From RUG023 sp900315435 (lineage in GTDB: Bacteria; Spirochaetota; Spirochaetia; Sphaerochaetales; Sphaerochaetaceae): DNA of 64,000 nt. The notes under the pieces are model-generated. The model saw nothing but the letters and a program-made list of their open reading frames with translations. It was not told the origin of the DNA and made no database searches. Positions 53,926 to 62,323 of the stretch are shown here, in pieces. The stretch is taken from positions 25,874 to 89,873 of the forward strand of contig CADAJJ010000003.1 in the NCBI GenBank assembly GCA_902788205.1, given 5' to 3'. Both the position numbers and the translations under genes were made by a program. Position 1 is the stretch's first letter. Each line of letters starts with the position of its first letter.

Positions 53926-54956
53926 TAGATGTGCACTCCCTGCTCGCTGGCAGCCTGGTAGAGCTCGTCCGGCCAGATGGAGGCCTGGACCTCGGCGATA
54001 TGGGCCTTGTGGAGCAAGAGCATGCAGATGCGGCTCTGCCCGATACCGCCACCTACGGTCTGGGGAAACTCTCCGCCCAGGAGCCGTTTATGCCAGTACA
54101 GGTCCTTCCTCTGCTCCTGGTGTTTCAGCGCGAGCTGGCGCAACAGTGCTTCCGGGTCGACACGGATGCCCATGCTGGAAAGCTCAAGCGAGTCGTTCCG
54201 CACCGAGTCCCAGACAATCAGGTCTCCATTCAGGCCGACGTGGCCGTCTCCGCTCGGTGTGGACCAGTCATCATAGTCAGGCGCGCGGCCGCCATGGGGA
54301 ACGCCGTCAGCCAGTGGAGCCCCGATGCCAATCAGGAAGATTGCGCCGTATTCCTTGGCGAGCTTCTTCTCCCTGGCTTCCGGACTCAGTTCGGGATACC
54401 GCTTCTGGGCATCCTCAGAGTAGATGAAGGTGACGTTTTCCGGAAGTGTGGGCCGGCATGGCGCGTAGTTCTCGCTCACGAGGAATTCCGTCCGTTTGAG
54501 GGCCTGATAGATCTGGGAAACGGTATCCTTCAGATACGTGATGGTGCGGTCCTTGGGGCTCATGACCTTCTCCCAGTCCCATTGGTCGACGTAGATGGAA
54601 TGGATTGCGTCGATATCATCGTCAGGTCTGATGGCGTTCATGTCGGTGTAGATGCCCGTGCCAACGGAGAAGTGGAGGTCAGCAAGTTCCATACGCTTCC
54701 ATTTCGCAAGGCTCTGGACAATCTCCATCTTCTTGTTGCCCATGTTTCCGACCTCGAAACGGACCGGTCTTTCCACGCCATTCAGGTCGTCGTTGATACC
54801 GGAATTGCAGGGAACAAACAGCGGGCTCGTCACACGGGAGAGTCTCAGCTCGCCGGAAAGTTCGCGTTCAAACGTGTCCTTCACAAACTTGATGGCACGT
54901 TCCGTCGTCTTGGCATCGAGAGTGGGTGTATACCCCTTCGGAAAATACGTTTTCAT
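53922..54956 (-). CDS. asnA: aspartate-ammonia ligase (asparagine synthetase A)
   Basis: 344 residues, related to class II aminoacyl-tRNA synthetases. Landmarks are RLSRVTSPLFVPCNSGINDD, GVERPVRFEVGNMG, IHSIYVDQWDWEKVM, IFLIGIGAPLADGVPHGGRA and the motif-3-like GGGIGQSRICMLLL. It makes asparagine from aspartate and free ammonia. The ATG at 54956 begins the family N terminus (MKTYFPKGYTPTL); a TTG at 54971 is unlikely. The promoter upstream is strong. Coupled to xthA. Confidence 0.95.
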   Translation of the reverse strand: MKTYFPKGYTPTLDAKTTERAIKFVKDTFERELSGELRLSRVTSPLFVPCNSGINDDLNGVERPVRFEVGNMGNKKMEIVQSLAKWKRMELADLHFSVGTGIYTDMNAIRPDDDIDAIHSIYVDQWDWEKVMSPKDRTITYLKDTVSQIYQALKRTEFLVSENYAPCRPTLPENVTFIYSEDAQKRYPELSPEAREKKLAKEYGAIFLIGIGAPLADGVPHGGRAPDYDDWSTPSGDGHVGLNGDLIVWDSVRNDSLELSSMGIRVDPEALLRQLALKHQEQRKDLYWHKRLLGGEFPQTVGGGIGQSRICMLLLHKAHIAEVQASIWPDELYQAASEQGVHIY

Positions 54957-54979
54957 AGATGAAATCCCCAATGGAGGAA

Positions 54980-55008
54980 ACTATACCACAGCAAGGAAGC
55001 CGATACAA
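54980..55008 (-). promoter_or_regulatory. promoter of asnA-xthA
   Basis: Minus-strand TTGTAT (55003-55008), 17-base spacer ending TGG, TATAGT (54980-54985). Confidence 0.65.
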
Positions 55009-55590
55009 TGAGAGGAAAAGCCCGCCACGCGAGAGACCTGTGGCATTGCCAAGTCTGTTTATGGAAAATAATTCGATATTGGATGAAAAGATAATAATGT
55101 AAGCATACCAAACAAAAAGGAAAGCCCTTTTGGTGCCCCTGCCAGAAACGGGTGGATTGGACGTGCTGGCTGTACCCTTTTGTTTGGAAGCCTAAGGAAA
55201 TTCGGACCGCCTTGTGCGGGTTCCTTGCAAAGGGAAGGCCTTGTCCGCATGCGGGGAGTCTGTACCTGCCAAGGATGAGGCTGTGGAACAGCGAGGAATT
55301 CCAACGGTTCCGCCAATACCGGCATGGGCTCCGCACACCGCGCCCTCAAGGCCGTGATGCCGGTATGGGAATTGGCTTTGAAAGAAGGGGTCGGGAAAGG
55401 ATGCACAGGAAAGTAATGGTTTTTAAATGAATACAAATATACTATTGAAACAAATATTAAAAATAGTAAATAGATATCATATATTATAAAAATAAACGTA
55501 TAAAACTATCGTATATACATATGATTCATATCATGTATGGAAGAAATACTATTTCACCAATTGGGTATAGATTTTTTTTCACATACACAC
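55009..55590. other. 580-bp gap at the left edge of the ParA island
   Basis: A GC-richer block (about 55130-55400) lies between AT-rich stretches; the AT-rich part (55430-55560) approaches parA. Frames of 92-127 codons exist on both strands in the GC-richer block, but none has a ribosome-binding site together with a protein-like sequence. It could be decayed coding DNA or a non-coding RNA; I cannot tell. Confidence 0.4.
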
Positions 55591-55618
55591 TTGTACAAAA
55601 GGTAAAATCCGATATAAT
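55591..55618 (+). promoter_or_regulatory. parA promoter
   Basis: TTGTAC (55591-55596), 16-base spacer, consensus TATAAT (55613-55618), then a short leader with AGGAAG before the ATG at 55639. Confidence 0.7.
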
Positions 55619-55638
55619 GGTGACAGTTAGGAAGTGGC

Positions 55639-56400
55639 ATGAGTAAATCCATTGCATTCCACCTTCAGAAAGGTGGCGTTGGAAAAACTACAATCTCGGG
55701 TACGTTGGCCTGTCAGTCGGCTTTGGAAGGTGCGTCTACATTGCTCATAGATGTTGACCCCCAAGGGAACGCGTCTTCATGGTTCCTGAAGGATGCCCCA
55801 AAGTTCGAATTAGCCGACGTGATCCAGGGAAAATGTTTTCCCAACGAGGCAATCATCCAACTCGACCAAGTTCCCAACCTCTCGCTTCTCCCTACCTTCG
55901 GCATCGGGGGAACCCTGAAAAACTATTCCGAAACAAAGCTGGCTGAAGAGCCATATGTGATTCAGGACCTGTTGAAAGAACTCTCCAAGACGTATGAGCA
56001 CATCATCCTGGATCTTTCTCCTGGTCTTGGCAGGCTGGAGCGGTCTTCTCTCATCGCGGTAGACGAGGTGATCACTCCCATGACTCCGGAAGTCTTCAGT
56101 CTTGATGGTTTGGAGATTTTCATTGAAGAACTCAAGAGACTGAAGAAAAACCTTCGCTCGAGCGTAAGACATTCAAAAATTGTTATCAACTCGTTTGATG
56201 AGCGCATCAAGCAGCATCGCGACATCTACGAGGAGGCAAGCAAGGGTGCGTTCGAGGTTTTCAAGGTGCCTGTGGATCCTTTGTTTAGAAAAGCACAAGA
56301 AGCGAATGCCGCTCCGCAGATGTTCAAGTCCCATGGTCGTGGCTTGAAGCAAAAGACGGCAGAGGCAATCAGCGCGCTTGACGCGTCGATTTGGAAGTGA
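55639..56400 (+). CDS. parA: ParA-family partition ATPase
   Basis: 253 residues. Deviant Walker A is FHLQKGGVGKTTISGTLA, switch I LIDVDPQGNASSWFL, and Walker B-type HIILDLSPGLGRLERSSL. It lacks the N-terminal helix-turn-helix of long plasmid ParA and is a small ParA/Soj type. Such ATPases pattern on the nucleoid and move plasmids or other cargo. It is followed 13 bp later by a small DNA-binding-like protein in place of ParB. The AT-rich surroundings and lack of parS-like or chromosomal gid/rnpA context suggest a plasmid- or element-derived cassette rather than the main chromosomal par locus. Confidence 0.9.
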   Translation: MSKSIAFHLQKGGVGKTTISGTLACQSALEGASTLLIDVDPQGNASSWFLKDAPKFELADVIQGKCFPNEAIIQLDQVPNLSLLPTFGIGGTLKNYSETKLAEEPYVIQDLLKELSKTYEHIILDLSPGLGRLERSSLIAVDEVITPMTPEVFSLDGLEIFIEELKRLKKNLRSSVRHSKIVINSFDERIKQHRDIYEEASKGAFEVFKVPVDPLFRKAQEANAAPQMFKSHGRGLKQKTAEAISALDASIWK

Positions 56401-56413
56401 GGGGAGAAAGAAT

Positions 56414-56656
56414 ATGGCATTGAAGAAAGCCACAGAGCCTGAAGAAGACTTAGTCAACAGTTCCGAAAGCATTAGCGGGAAGAAAGCGCGCCAGCTTTTT
56501 TCCAGAAAAGAAAATAAGGTCCTTACTACGTTTTCCATCGAGCCTTCGTTCAAGGCCCAGCTGGAAGAGATGTTTGGTGATATGGGGCTCGGTTGGGCGG
56601 CTGGTATCCGGTTCGCTCTGAAAGAGTTCTATAAAAAACATACCGCCGAGCAGTAA
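56414..56656 (+). CDS. small probable ribbon-helix-helix partner of ParA
   Basis: 80 residues from the ATG at 56414 with GGGGAGAAAG upstream. The N-terminal half is charged and probably disordered (KKATEPEEDLVNSSESISGK). The C-terminal half reads as a strand then two helices: VLTTFSIEPSFKAQLEEMFG, then WAAGIRFALKEFYKKH, which fits ribbon-helix-helix proteins such as ParG or other centromere-binding partners of small ParA proteins. The fit is by pattern and context, not by a family motif I can name. Confidence 0.65.
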   Translation: MALKKATEPEEDLVNSSESISGKKARQLFSRKENKVLTTFSIEPSFKAQLEEMFGDMGLGWAAGIRFALKEFYKKHTAEQ

Positions 56657-56731
56657 GCAAACAGGGGTTTCTCGTGCCCAGAGGATTGGAAGGCAAGAGG
56701 AAAATCCGATAAAGACTAGGAGGAACTGCAT

Positions 56732-56827
56732 ATGAAAGTCGCGCTTGCGTCACTTGTTCGACTGGCCAAAGATATGAAGCGCTCTCTTCTGAACCTGCTT
56801 CAGGATTCCTTTGGAAAAGAACTATAG
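56732..56827 (+). CDS. candidate 31-residue small protein
   Basis: A short frame starting MKVALASLVRLAKDMK with AGGAGG (56718-56723) eight bases before the ATG, one of the best ribosome-binding sites in the island. The peptide is a single basic amphipathic helix. It lies 75 bp after the ribbon-helix-helix gene. It may be a small accessory protein, a toxin-like peptide or a remnant; no homologue is recognised. Confidence 0.45.
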   Translation: MKVALASLVRLAKDMKRSLLNLLQDSFGKEL

Positions 56828-57012
56828 GTTCATGATGATTCATTGGGCAAAATCATGTAGCTCTCGGTGTATTTCAAACAGTATTCCTAGCGTTTTATCA
56901 TAATCACATATTTGAACGCTATTGTATTTATTGTTTTTCTTCATTTGACTTATATCAGTTTCATATTGTAATTTGTTATATTCATTTTATTTCATAGCAA
57001 ATTCGCCCATAC

Positions 57013-57063
57013 GAAACGGCAACTGCAAGATGTTTTCTTCGTATCATATGCACGTGCCGTTTC
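57013..57063. repeat. nine-base inverted repeat with 33-base spacer
   Basis: GAAACGGCA (57013-57021) and TGCCGTTTC (57055-57063) pair perfectly. It could be the stem of a small RNA or a terminator of the par message. Confidence 0.5.
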
Positions 57064-57084
57064 TCTATAAATAATATGAAAAAT

Positions 57085-57116
57085 GTATTGTATGTCTACA
57101 ATACTATCATTGATAG
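57085..57116. repeat. two adjacent perfect palindromes
   Basis: GTATTGTA-TGTC-TACAATAC (57085-57104) is directly joined to CTATCA-T-TGATAG (57104-57116). Such clustering next to a par cassette fits a centromere-like or operator site. Confidence 0.5.
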
Positions 57117-57722
57117 CAAGTATAAAAAATATAGAAATTCTATTAAAACAAATAATTTACATTCTTGTTTATACATGTCCTAAATTAAAGTACAATCGTT
57201 TACTTAACTAATTATGATAAAATACTATATGAACAACTAACATTATATATTGAACTGTATTTGTATGATAGGGAATACCTGTTTTTCCCTTTCCGATGCC
57301 AGTTGGCCGTCCCAGGATTGCAGCGCTTCCGTTTCAGGGAAAGGACCTTGCCGCATTCGCTCAACAATCCAGCCACTGCGCCCTGCATGAGGCTGCGCAG
57401 CATGATGGGCCTTGATTCTCATCAGGGGAATGTGGGCCGCATTGCGTGCGGCATGCAGGTATTTGCGAGGTGGTATGGCGTACATGCGTTCCCTGTTTCC
57501 CGCTTTGTGAACGACAGGATTGATTGCATGAAATTGCTATGTGATGCATGCGATTGCTGGTTCTAAGCATCGGGGTGTTCCCTAGGAGAAGGTACTGGAT
57601 GCCTGGTATCCGTTTGGTCGTGGACAAGAAATCTGTCCGCATTCTCCTTTTGTGGCTGTTCTCGGAAATATCATATACTACCAAAATAGTAGTCCTGGAA
57701 AGGAATATAATATTGAACTGTG

Positions 57723-59741
57723 TCAATGCATTCCTTTGGAGGCAAGCATTGCCTTCAACTGGGCAAGCTTGTCGGTCATCGCCTCTGCACTGGCTGGAGC
57801 ATCAGGGTCTTCCTCGCTGAACAGGGAGTCGGGAATCTCTTTGAGGAAACGGGAAGGAAGGCACTCGATCGTTTTGCCGCCATGGTCCCGTCGTACACAG
57901 GCAGAGACAATCAGGTTGCGTTTGGCTCGGGTGATGGCAACATAGAAGAGCCTGCGCTCCTCGTCGATGCTGGCAGGGTTTTCCTCCAAGGCACGGCCGC
58001 TGGGGACATAGGGCTCCTCGATGGCGGCAAGGAACACCGTATGCCATTCCAGGCCTTTTGCGGCATGCATGGTCATGAGGCTGATCTTGCCCATGGTGTC
58101 CCCCTCGTCATCATTGCTGTCAAGGCTGATCATCGTGATGAACTGCCCGATGGTACCCCCTTGGTGGTGTTGCTCGAACCTGAGAAGCTTCTTGCAGAAG
58201 ATGTCGATTCCCTTCATCTGGTATTTGACTTTATTGGGAGATGCCGGACTCTGTGAAACCAGATAGGCCTCATAGCCGATCTGGTCCACCAGGCGCCTCA
58301 GCAGGAAGCTTTTGGTGCCCTCCTTCGCGTTCTCGAACTCGTAGCTGTAGTCCTCGATCATCTTGCAGAAACGGGAGAGCGTCGCGCGGGTGGTCGGACT
58401 GATGGAGGCGTCCTTGCTCAATCCAATGCGCTTCGCCGCGTCAAAGAGGGAGGAATCGAACGTGTCGGCTACTTTCCGGATCTTCTCGATGGTCACCCTT
58501 CCGATGCCACGGGTGGGGGTGTTCACGATCCTGAGGAAGTTGACGTCGTCATCCCGGTTCGCGACAACCTTCAGATAGGCAAGGATATCACGGACCTCTT
58601 TGCGGTCGAGCAGGTTCGGTCCTCCGGTGATATTCAGGGGAAGGTTGCGGGTTTCCAGTTCTTCGGCGATAGGATCCATCAGACGGTTGGTCCGGACAAG
58701 AATCGCGAAATCATCATACGTCAGAGCCCTGTTCGACCGCATGGCCGCTTCAATCTGGTTGGCGATGGTTCTCGCCTCCCACTGGCCGTCGGCGGGATGG
58801 ATCAGCTGGATGGTGCTGCCTTTCTCGCCATTCGTCCAGAGTTTCTTCGATTTCCTTTGCTTGTTGTGGACGATCAGGTCGTTCGCGGCCTCGAGGATGT
58901 TCCCGGAGGACCGATAGTTTTCTTCCAGTTTGATTTCCTTCCGTTCAGGAAAATCCTTTTCAAACAACAGCAAATTCTGATAATTCGCACCACGCCAGCT
59001 ATAGATGCTCTGGTCATCGTCGCCGACGACACAGAGGTTCCGGCTGACCATGGCAAGCTGGCTCACCAGCTTGTACTGGCAAAGCGAAGTGTCCTGGAAC
59101 TCATCAACCAGGATGTACTGATAGCGCATGCGAAGCTTGTCCAGCACGTCAGGACGCTTTGCGAAAAGCTCCAGGGGAAGGGTGATCAAATCATCGAAAT
59201 CGACGGCATTGTAGGCCTTCAGAAGCTTGACGTACTCCCGGTACATCCGCGCCATCTTCTCCTGGCCGTTGGGGTCTAGGTCCGAACGGTGGGTCTTCAT
59301 GTCGCTAAAGAGCTGGGCCACTTCCCTGAAGTCGTATGTGTCCGGATTGTCGCCAGCCTCGACCACCATCTCATGGAGCAAGGCGAGCTTGTCGCTCGTG
59401 TCGTAGATGGTGAAATTGTTCTTGTAGCCGAGAAATTGGATGAATTGTTTCAGGACTCCCAGGCCAAAACTGTGGAACGTCGTCGTGGTAAGGTGTTTCA
59501 AGGGACTGTCGGTAAGCTTGCGGATCCGGTCCCCCATCTCTCGCGCGGCCTTGTTGGTGAAGGTGAGGGCAAGGATATTGCGCTCGTCGACACCCGACTC
59601 CAGCATGCTGGCGATCCGGTAGGTAAGCATGCGGGTCTTCCCGCTGCCTGCGCCGGCGATGACAAGGACCGGCCCGTGATGCGTTGACGCGGCCTTGCAC
59701 TGCTCAGGGTTGAGCTCTTTCTGCAAATCAAAATGCCGCAT
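57723..59741 (-). CDS. UvrD/Rep/PcrA-family 3'-5' DNA helicase
   Basis: 672 residues, superfamily 1A. Motifs: Q motif LNPEQCKAA, Walker A VIAGAGSGKTRMLTYRI, Ia LTFTNKAAREMGDRI, II ILVDEFQDTSLCQYK, III GDDDQSIYSWRGANYQNLL, IV EENYRSSGNILEAAN, V and VI in SLMTMHAAKGLEWHTVF and VAITRAKRNLIVSA. Length and lack of a long C-terminal tail are closer to E. coli Rep than to UvrD/PcrA. It acts in repair or replication restart. It begins four bases after the stop of the small membrane protein gene and has no Shine-Dalgarno of its own, so translation is probably coupled. Confidence 0.93.
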   Translation of the reverse strand: MRHFDLQKELNPEQCKAASTHHGPVLVIAGAGSGKTRMLTYRIASMLESGVDERNILALTFTNKAAREMGDRIRKLTDSPLKHLTTTTFHSFGLGVLKQFIQFLGYKNNFTIYDTSDKLALLHEMVVEAGDNPDTYDFREVAQLFSDMKTHRSDLDPNGQEKMARMYREYVKLLKAYNAVDFDDLITLPLELFAKRPDVLDKLRMRYQYILVDEFQDTSLCQYKLVSQLAMVSRNLCVVGDDDQSIYSWRGANYQNLLLFEKDFPERKEIKLEENYRSSGNILEAANDLIVHNKQRKSKKLWTNGEKGSTIQLIHPADGQWEARTIANQIEAAMRSNRALTYDDFAILVRTNRLMDPIAEELETRNLPLNITGGPNLLDRKEVRDILAYLKVVANRDDDVNFLRIVNTPTRGIGRVTIEKIRKVADTFDSSLFDAAKRIGLSKDASISPTTRATLSRFCKMIEDYSYEFENAKEGTKSFLLRRLVDQIGYEAYLVSQSPASPNKVKYQMKGIDIFCKKLLRFEQHHQGGTIGQFITMISLDSNDDEGDTMGKISLMTMHAAKGLEWHTVFLAAIEEPYVPSGRALEENPASIDEERRLFYVAITRAKRNLIVSACVRRDHGGKTIECLPSRFLKEIPDSLFSEEDPDAPASAEAMTDKLAQLKAMLASKGMH

Positions 59742-59745
59742 GCGA

Positions 59746-60225
59746 TCAGACCCGCTTGATGAAGATGGAACCTACGCTGCTTCCCCCAAGGAGGACCCCC
59801 GTGACGATGCCGGAGGCGATGATGATGCCGAGGACAATCGCCAGGAGGGCTTTGTGCTTCTCGATTCCCAGAAGCCATGCCGCAACGGCACCCGTCCAGG
59901 CGCCCGTCATCGGCAGCGGGATGGCGACAAAGACCATCAGGCCCCAGAAGCCGTACTTTTCCACTGATGGCTGCACCTTCTTGCGGGTTTTTTCGAGGAA
60001 CTTCTCGAACTTCATCCGGTACCAGTTCCAATGTGCATAGAACCACCTGTGGAGTGTCGCCAGAAAGGCCCATGCGAAGACCGGTACGACCATGTTGCCA
60101 AGCATGCAGAGCGGAACCACCTGGGCAAGGGGCAAGCCTGTGAAGTACCCATAGGGGATACCCCCCCTGACCTCGCTGACAGGAATGAAAGAGAGAAGCA
60201 TGCTTACAAGCAGATCCGCGCTCAT
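59746..60225 (-). CDS. small multidrug-export family (COG2426) membrane protein
   Basis: 159 residues with four or five membrane helices. The start (LVSMLLSFIPVSEVRGGIPY) and the later FVAIPLPMTGAWTGAVAAWL match the Sm_multidrug_ex family, whose function is poorly known despite its name. GGAGG five bases upstream sets the ATG at 60225; the long frame upstream is not used. The next gene on this strand is the helicase, four bases away. Confidence 0.85.
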   Translation of the reverse strand: MSADLLVSMLLSFIPVSEVRGGIPYGYFTGLPLAQVVPLCMLGNMVVPVFAWAFLATLHRWFYAHWNWYRMKFEKFLEKTRKKVQPSVEKYGFWGLMVFVAIPLPMTGAWTGAVAAWLLGIEKHKALLAIVLGIIIASGIVTGVLLGGSSVGSIFIKRV

Positions 60226-60352
60226 GGAAACCTCCGCGAATGAGTGAAATGTGGTGTCCGGAAGCGGCAAAGGGAATCCATGGAATCCCTCGCCCCGCCT
60301 TGGGTGCGTCCCCCAGTATATAGGCGTCGTGGCGTTTAGGGAACAGGTACCA

Positions 60353-61462
60353 TCAGCCTGCCGGCTCTCGTTCATCGATGGTGATGGCGCCGACGGGGCA
60401 CATCTCGTGGCAGCAATAGCATCGCACGCATGCATGGGTGTCGATGATGATGCGCTTGTTCCTCACCGACAGGGCTTGCGCCGGACAGATGTGCACACAC
60501 CGTTGGCACAGGACGCACTTCGGCGATCCGAACACGGGGGCGGGCCGCCGTGGGCCATGGCGCAGCCTCCGCGTCAAAAATGGCAGAATGAGATCCCTGA
60601 ACAGGTGCTCTTTCTTCTGTATGGGAATCCGTTTCCAGTCCTTGACCTGCAGCGTCCCCGCATCAAGGTCCGGAAAGGTCGGCTTGGTACCAAGACCATG
60701 GCCCAGCGCCGACTTGACCAAGGGGAGGTCCATCGGCTGGTATCCCATGACAATGCCTTCTGCCCAATCCAGGGCAACCAGATCCTGGCTTGCAAGGACC
60801 AGTCCGAGAAAGCGTGGGGACCCGTTTGCAGGGCCTTCACCCTCCATCCCGATGATGCCATCCATGACGGCAAATGCGGGCTTGTGGAGGGTGTTGATGC
60901 CGACAATCAGATCGGCGAAGGCGCCACGGCTCTGCTTGAGCACATGGCTCTTGCTTTTGTTCAGTCCGGGTACAAGGCCGAATTGGTTCTTCAAGGCTCC
61001 TGTGGCGTACATCAGCTTGTGCGTCTTCATTTTCGGCAGGGTGATGATCAGGTCGACCGCGTCGAGCACCTTGGAGAAGGGGAGCCGCATGCCACCAGTG
61101 AAGGGGATCTCCTGCTCTCGGGTATCCTTGGTGAAGTCCACCCAGGTGGCGCCTGTTTCCTCGCAGGCCTTGGAGATGCCGCAGGCTTTCGGCGTGAAAT
61201 GGCTGCCTTGCAGTCCCGGGGAATCCCCCACAAGCACCTCCTTTGCTCCCTGCTCCTGCAACAGTCTGATCATGCATTCCAGCACCACCGGGTTGGTGGT
61301 GACCGCTTTTTCCACCGGGGCGTCGGAGAGCACGTTCGGCTTCAGCAGGACACGCTTTCCCTTGCAGTCGGGAAGTCCTGCGTGTGTCGTGGCGGTCCGC
61401 ACCGCCTCGTAGACATCCTGCTCTTCGTAGCTCTTGCAGCGGATGATGGAAACGACACTCAT
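60353..61462 (-). CDS. DUF362 protein with C-terminal 2[4Fe-4S] ferredoxin domain
   Basis: 369 residues. The DUF362 domain covers about 1-290 (VLLKPNVLSDAPVEKAVTTN, VGDSPGLQG, ITLPKMKTHKLMYATGALKN). The C-terminal ferredoxin has two cluster motifs, CVLCQRCVHICP and CVRCYCCHEMCP. Members are thought to be redox proteins of anaerobes; no substrate is known. Its start overlaps the stop of the rRNA methyltransferase gene by four bases, so it is the second gene of that unit. Confidence 0.9.
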   Translation of the reverse strand: MSVVSIIRCKSYEEQDVYEAVRTATTHAGLPDCKGKRVLLKPNVLSDAPVEKAVTTNPVVLECMIRLLQEQGAKEVLVGDSPGLQGSHFTPKACGISKACEETGATWVDFTKDTREQEIPFTGGMRLPFSKVLDAVDLIITLPKMKTHKLMYATGALKNQFGLVPGLNKSKSHVLKQSRGAFADLIVGINTLHKPAFAVMDGIIGMEGEGPANGSPRFLGLVLASQDLVALDWAEGIVMGYQPMDLPLVKSALGHGLGTKPTFPDLDAGTLQVKDWKRIPIQKKEHLFRDLILPFLTRRLRHGPRRPAPVFGSPKCVLCQRCVHICPAQALSVRNKRIIIDTHACVRCYCCHEMCPVGAITIDEREPAG

Positions 61463-62241
61463 GAGAGCCTCCTCAACAAACAGAAATACAGGGGGCCCCT
61501 GCCCCCGGAGGTGTCCGGAAGAATGATCTGCCCATAGGTCCGGTCCTCGGCAAGCGGGACCTGCGTGGGGAGTACCTCGAAGCGTCCCGTGCGCCTTTTC
61601 GCCAGTTTCGCGACCACGTCCTCGTCCTCGCCTGCAATCAGGGCGCAGGTGCTGTAAAGGACCAGCCCTCCGACCTTTACCGCCTCAAGGGCGGCACAGA
61701 GCATGGCGAACTGCTGGACTGCGAGATGTTTCGGCCTGGCGGGAGACCATTCCCCCAAGGCCTTCGGGTCGGCCAGGACGTGACGCTCGCTGGAACAGGG
61801 GGCGTCAAGCAGGATCTTGTCATATGCCTGCTGCTCGAAGAGCCCCCACTGCGTGGCATCATGCCCGGTGACGGATACCGAACCTCGCCACGCTTCGGGA
61901 ACATATTCCTCGATCACCCGTTTCAGGCGGCTCCGCCGCTCTTGGGAACGGTCGTTGCAGACCAGTCTTCCCGTCCCTTGCAAACGGCTTTCCAGAACGA
62001 GGCTTTTCCCGCCTGGAGCGGCGCACATGTCGAGCACCACATCACCCTTCTGGACGGGGAGGGCCTCGGCTGCGAGGATGGATCCTTGGTCAAGGAAGTA
62101 TGGTTTGACGAGGCCGTCCTGGAAGGAGACCGGTTCGCGTTCTTTCAGAAGCGCCTCTTTCAGTGTTTCCCAGCGGGAACCGAAGAGCGACTGATAGGTG
62201 CGTTCAAACAATTCCGCACCGGAAGGTTTGCGTGCTCGCAT
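61459..62241 (-). CDS. RsmB/RsmF-type RNA (cytosine-C5) methyltransferase
   Basis: 260 residues, only the catalytic core; the NusB-like domain of RsmB is absent. SAM motif I is VLDMCAAPGGKSLVL; motif IV has the first catalytic Cys in LLDAPCSSERHV and motif VI the nucleophile Cys in VLYSTCALIAGEDE. The target is probably 16S rRNA, but tRNA is possible. The ATG at 62241 starts MRARKPSGAELFERTYQSLF; the frame upstream runs through a terminator and is not used. No Shine-Dalgarno; TAGAAT ends seven bases before the ATG. Confidence 0.88.
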   Translation of the reverse strand: MRARKPSGAELFERTYQSLFGSRWETLKEALLKEREPVSFQDGLVKPYFLDQGSILAAEALPVQKGDVVLDMCAAPGGKSLVLESRLQGTGRLVCNDRSQERRSRLKRVIEEYVPEAWRGSVSVTGHDATQWGLFEQQAYDKILLDAPCSSERHVLADPKALGEWSPARPKHLAVQQFAMLCAALEAVKVGGLVLYSTCALIAGEDEDVVAKLAKRRTGRFEVLPTQVPLAEDRTYGQIILPDTSGGRGPLYFCLLRRLS

Positions 62242-62248
62242 AGCTAGG

Positions 62249-62254
62249 ATTCTA
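62249..62254 (-). promoter_or_regulatory. -10 of the RNA methyltransferase gene, leaderless geometry
   Basis: TAGAAT on the minus strand, seven bases from the ATG at 62241. It begins directly after the glnQ terminator, so a new promoter here is expected; the -35 (TTTTCT) is weak. Confidence 0.5.
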
Positions 62255-62271
62255 GCGGTTGAAAGCGGATA

Positions 62272-62311
62272 AGAAAACCCATACCAGGCGGATTTCCGCA
62301 TCCGGTATGGG
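62272..62311 (-). terminator. intrinsic terminator after glnQ
   Basis: Stem CCCATACC (62278-62285) with GGTATGGG (62304-62311); read on the minus strand it is followed by TTTTCTT. Confidence 0.8.
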
Positions 62312-62323
62312 CTTCCATGAAAG

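Larger units (their letters stand above)
56828..57722. other. 895-bp non-coding stretch: AT-rich palindrome cluster and a GC-richer block
   Basis: 56828-57270 is very AT-rich and holds inverted repeats at 57013-57063 and 57085-57116. 57280-57560 is GC-richer, with frames up to 121 codons but no ribosome-binding site or recognisable protein. A 12-mer ATATTGAACTGT occurs near 57247 and again near 57709. A small hairpin at 57677-57693 lies past the helicase stop. Confidence 0.45.

Noticed and set aside
55059..55436. Frames of 92-127 codons on both strands left of parA
   Set aside because: No start signal and no recognisable motif on either strand; kept only as an unexplained block.
57212..57726. 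Frames of 60-121 codons in the gap before the helicase
   Set aside because: Several overlapping frames on both strands, none with a ribosome-binding site or a family pattern.
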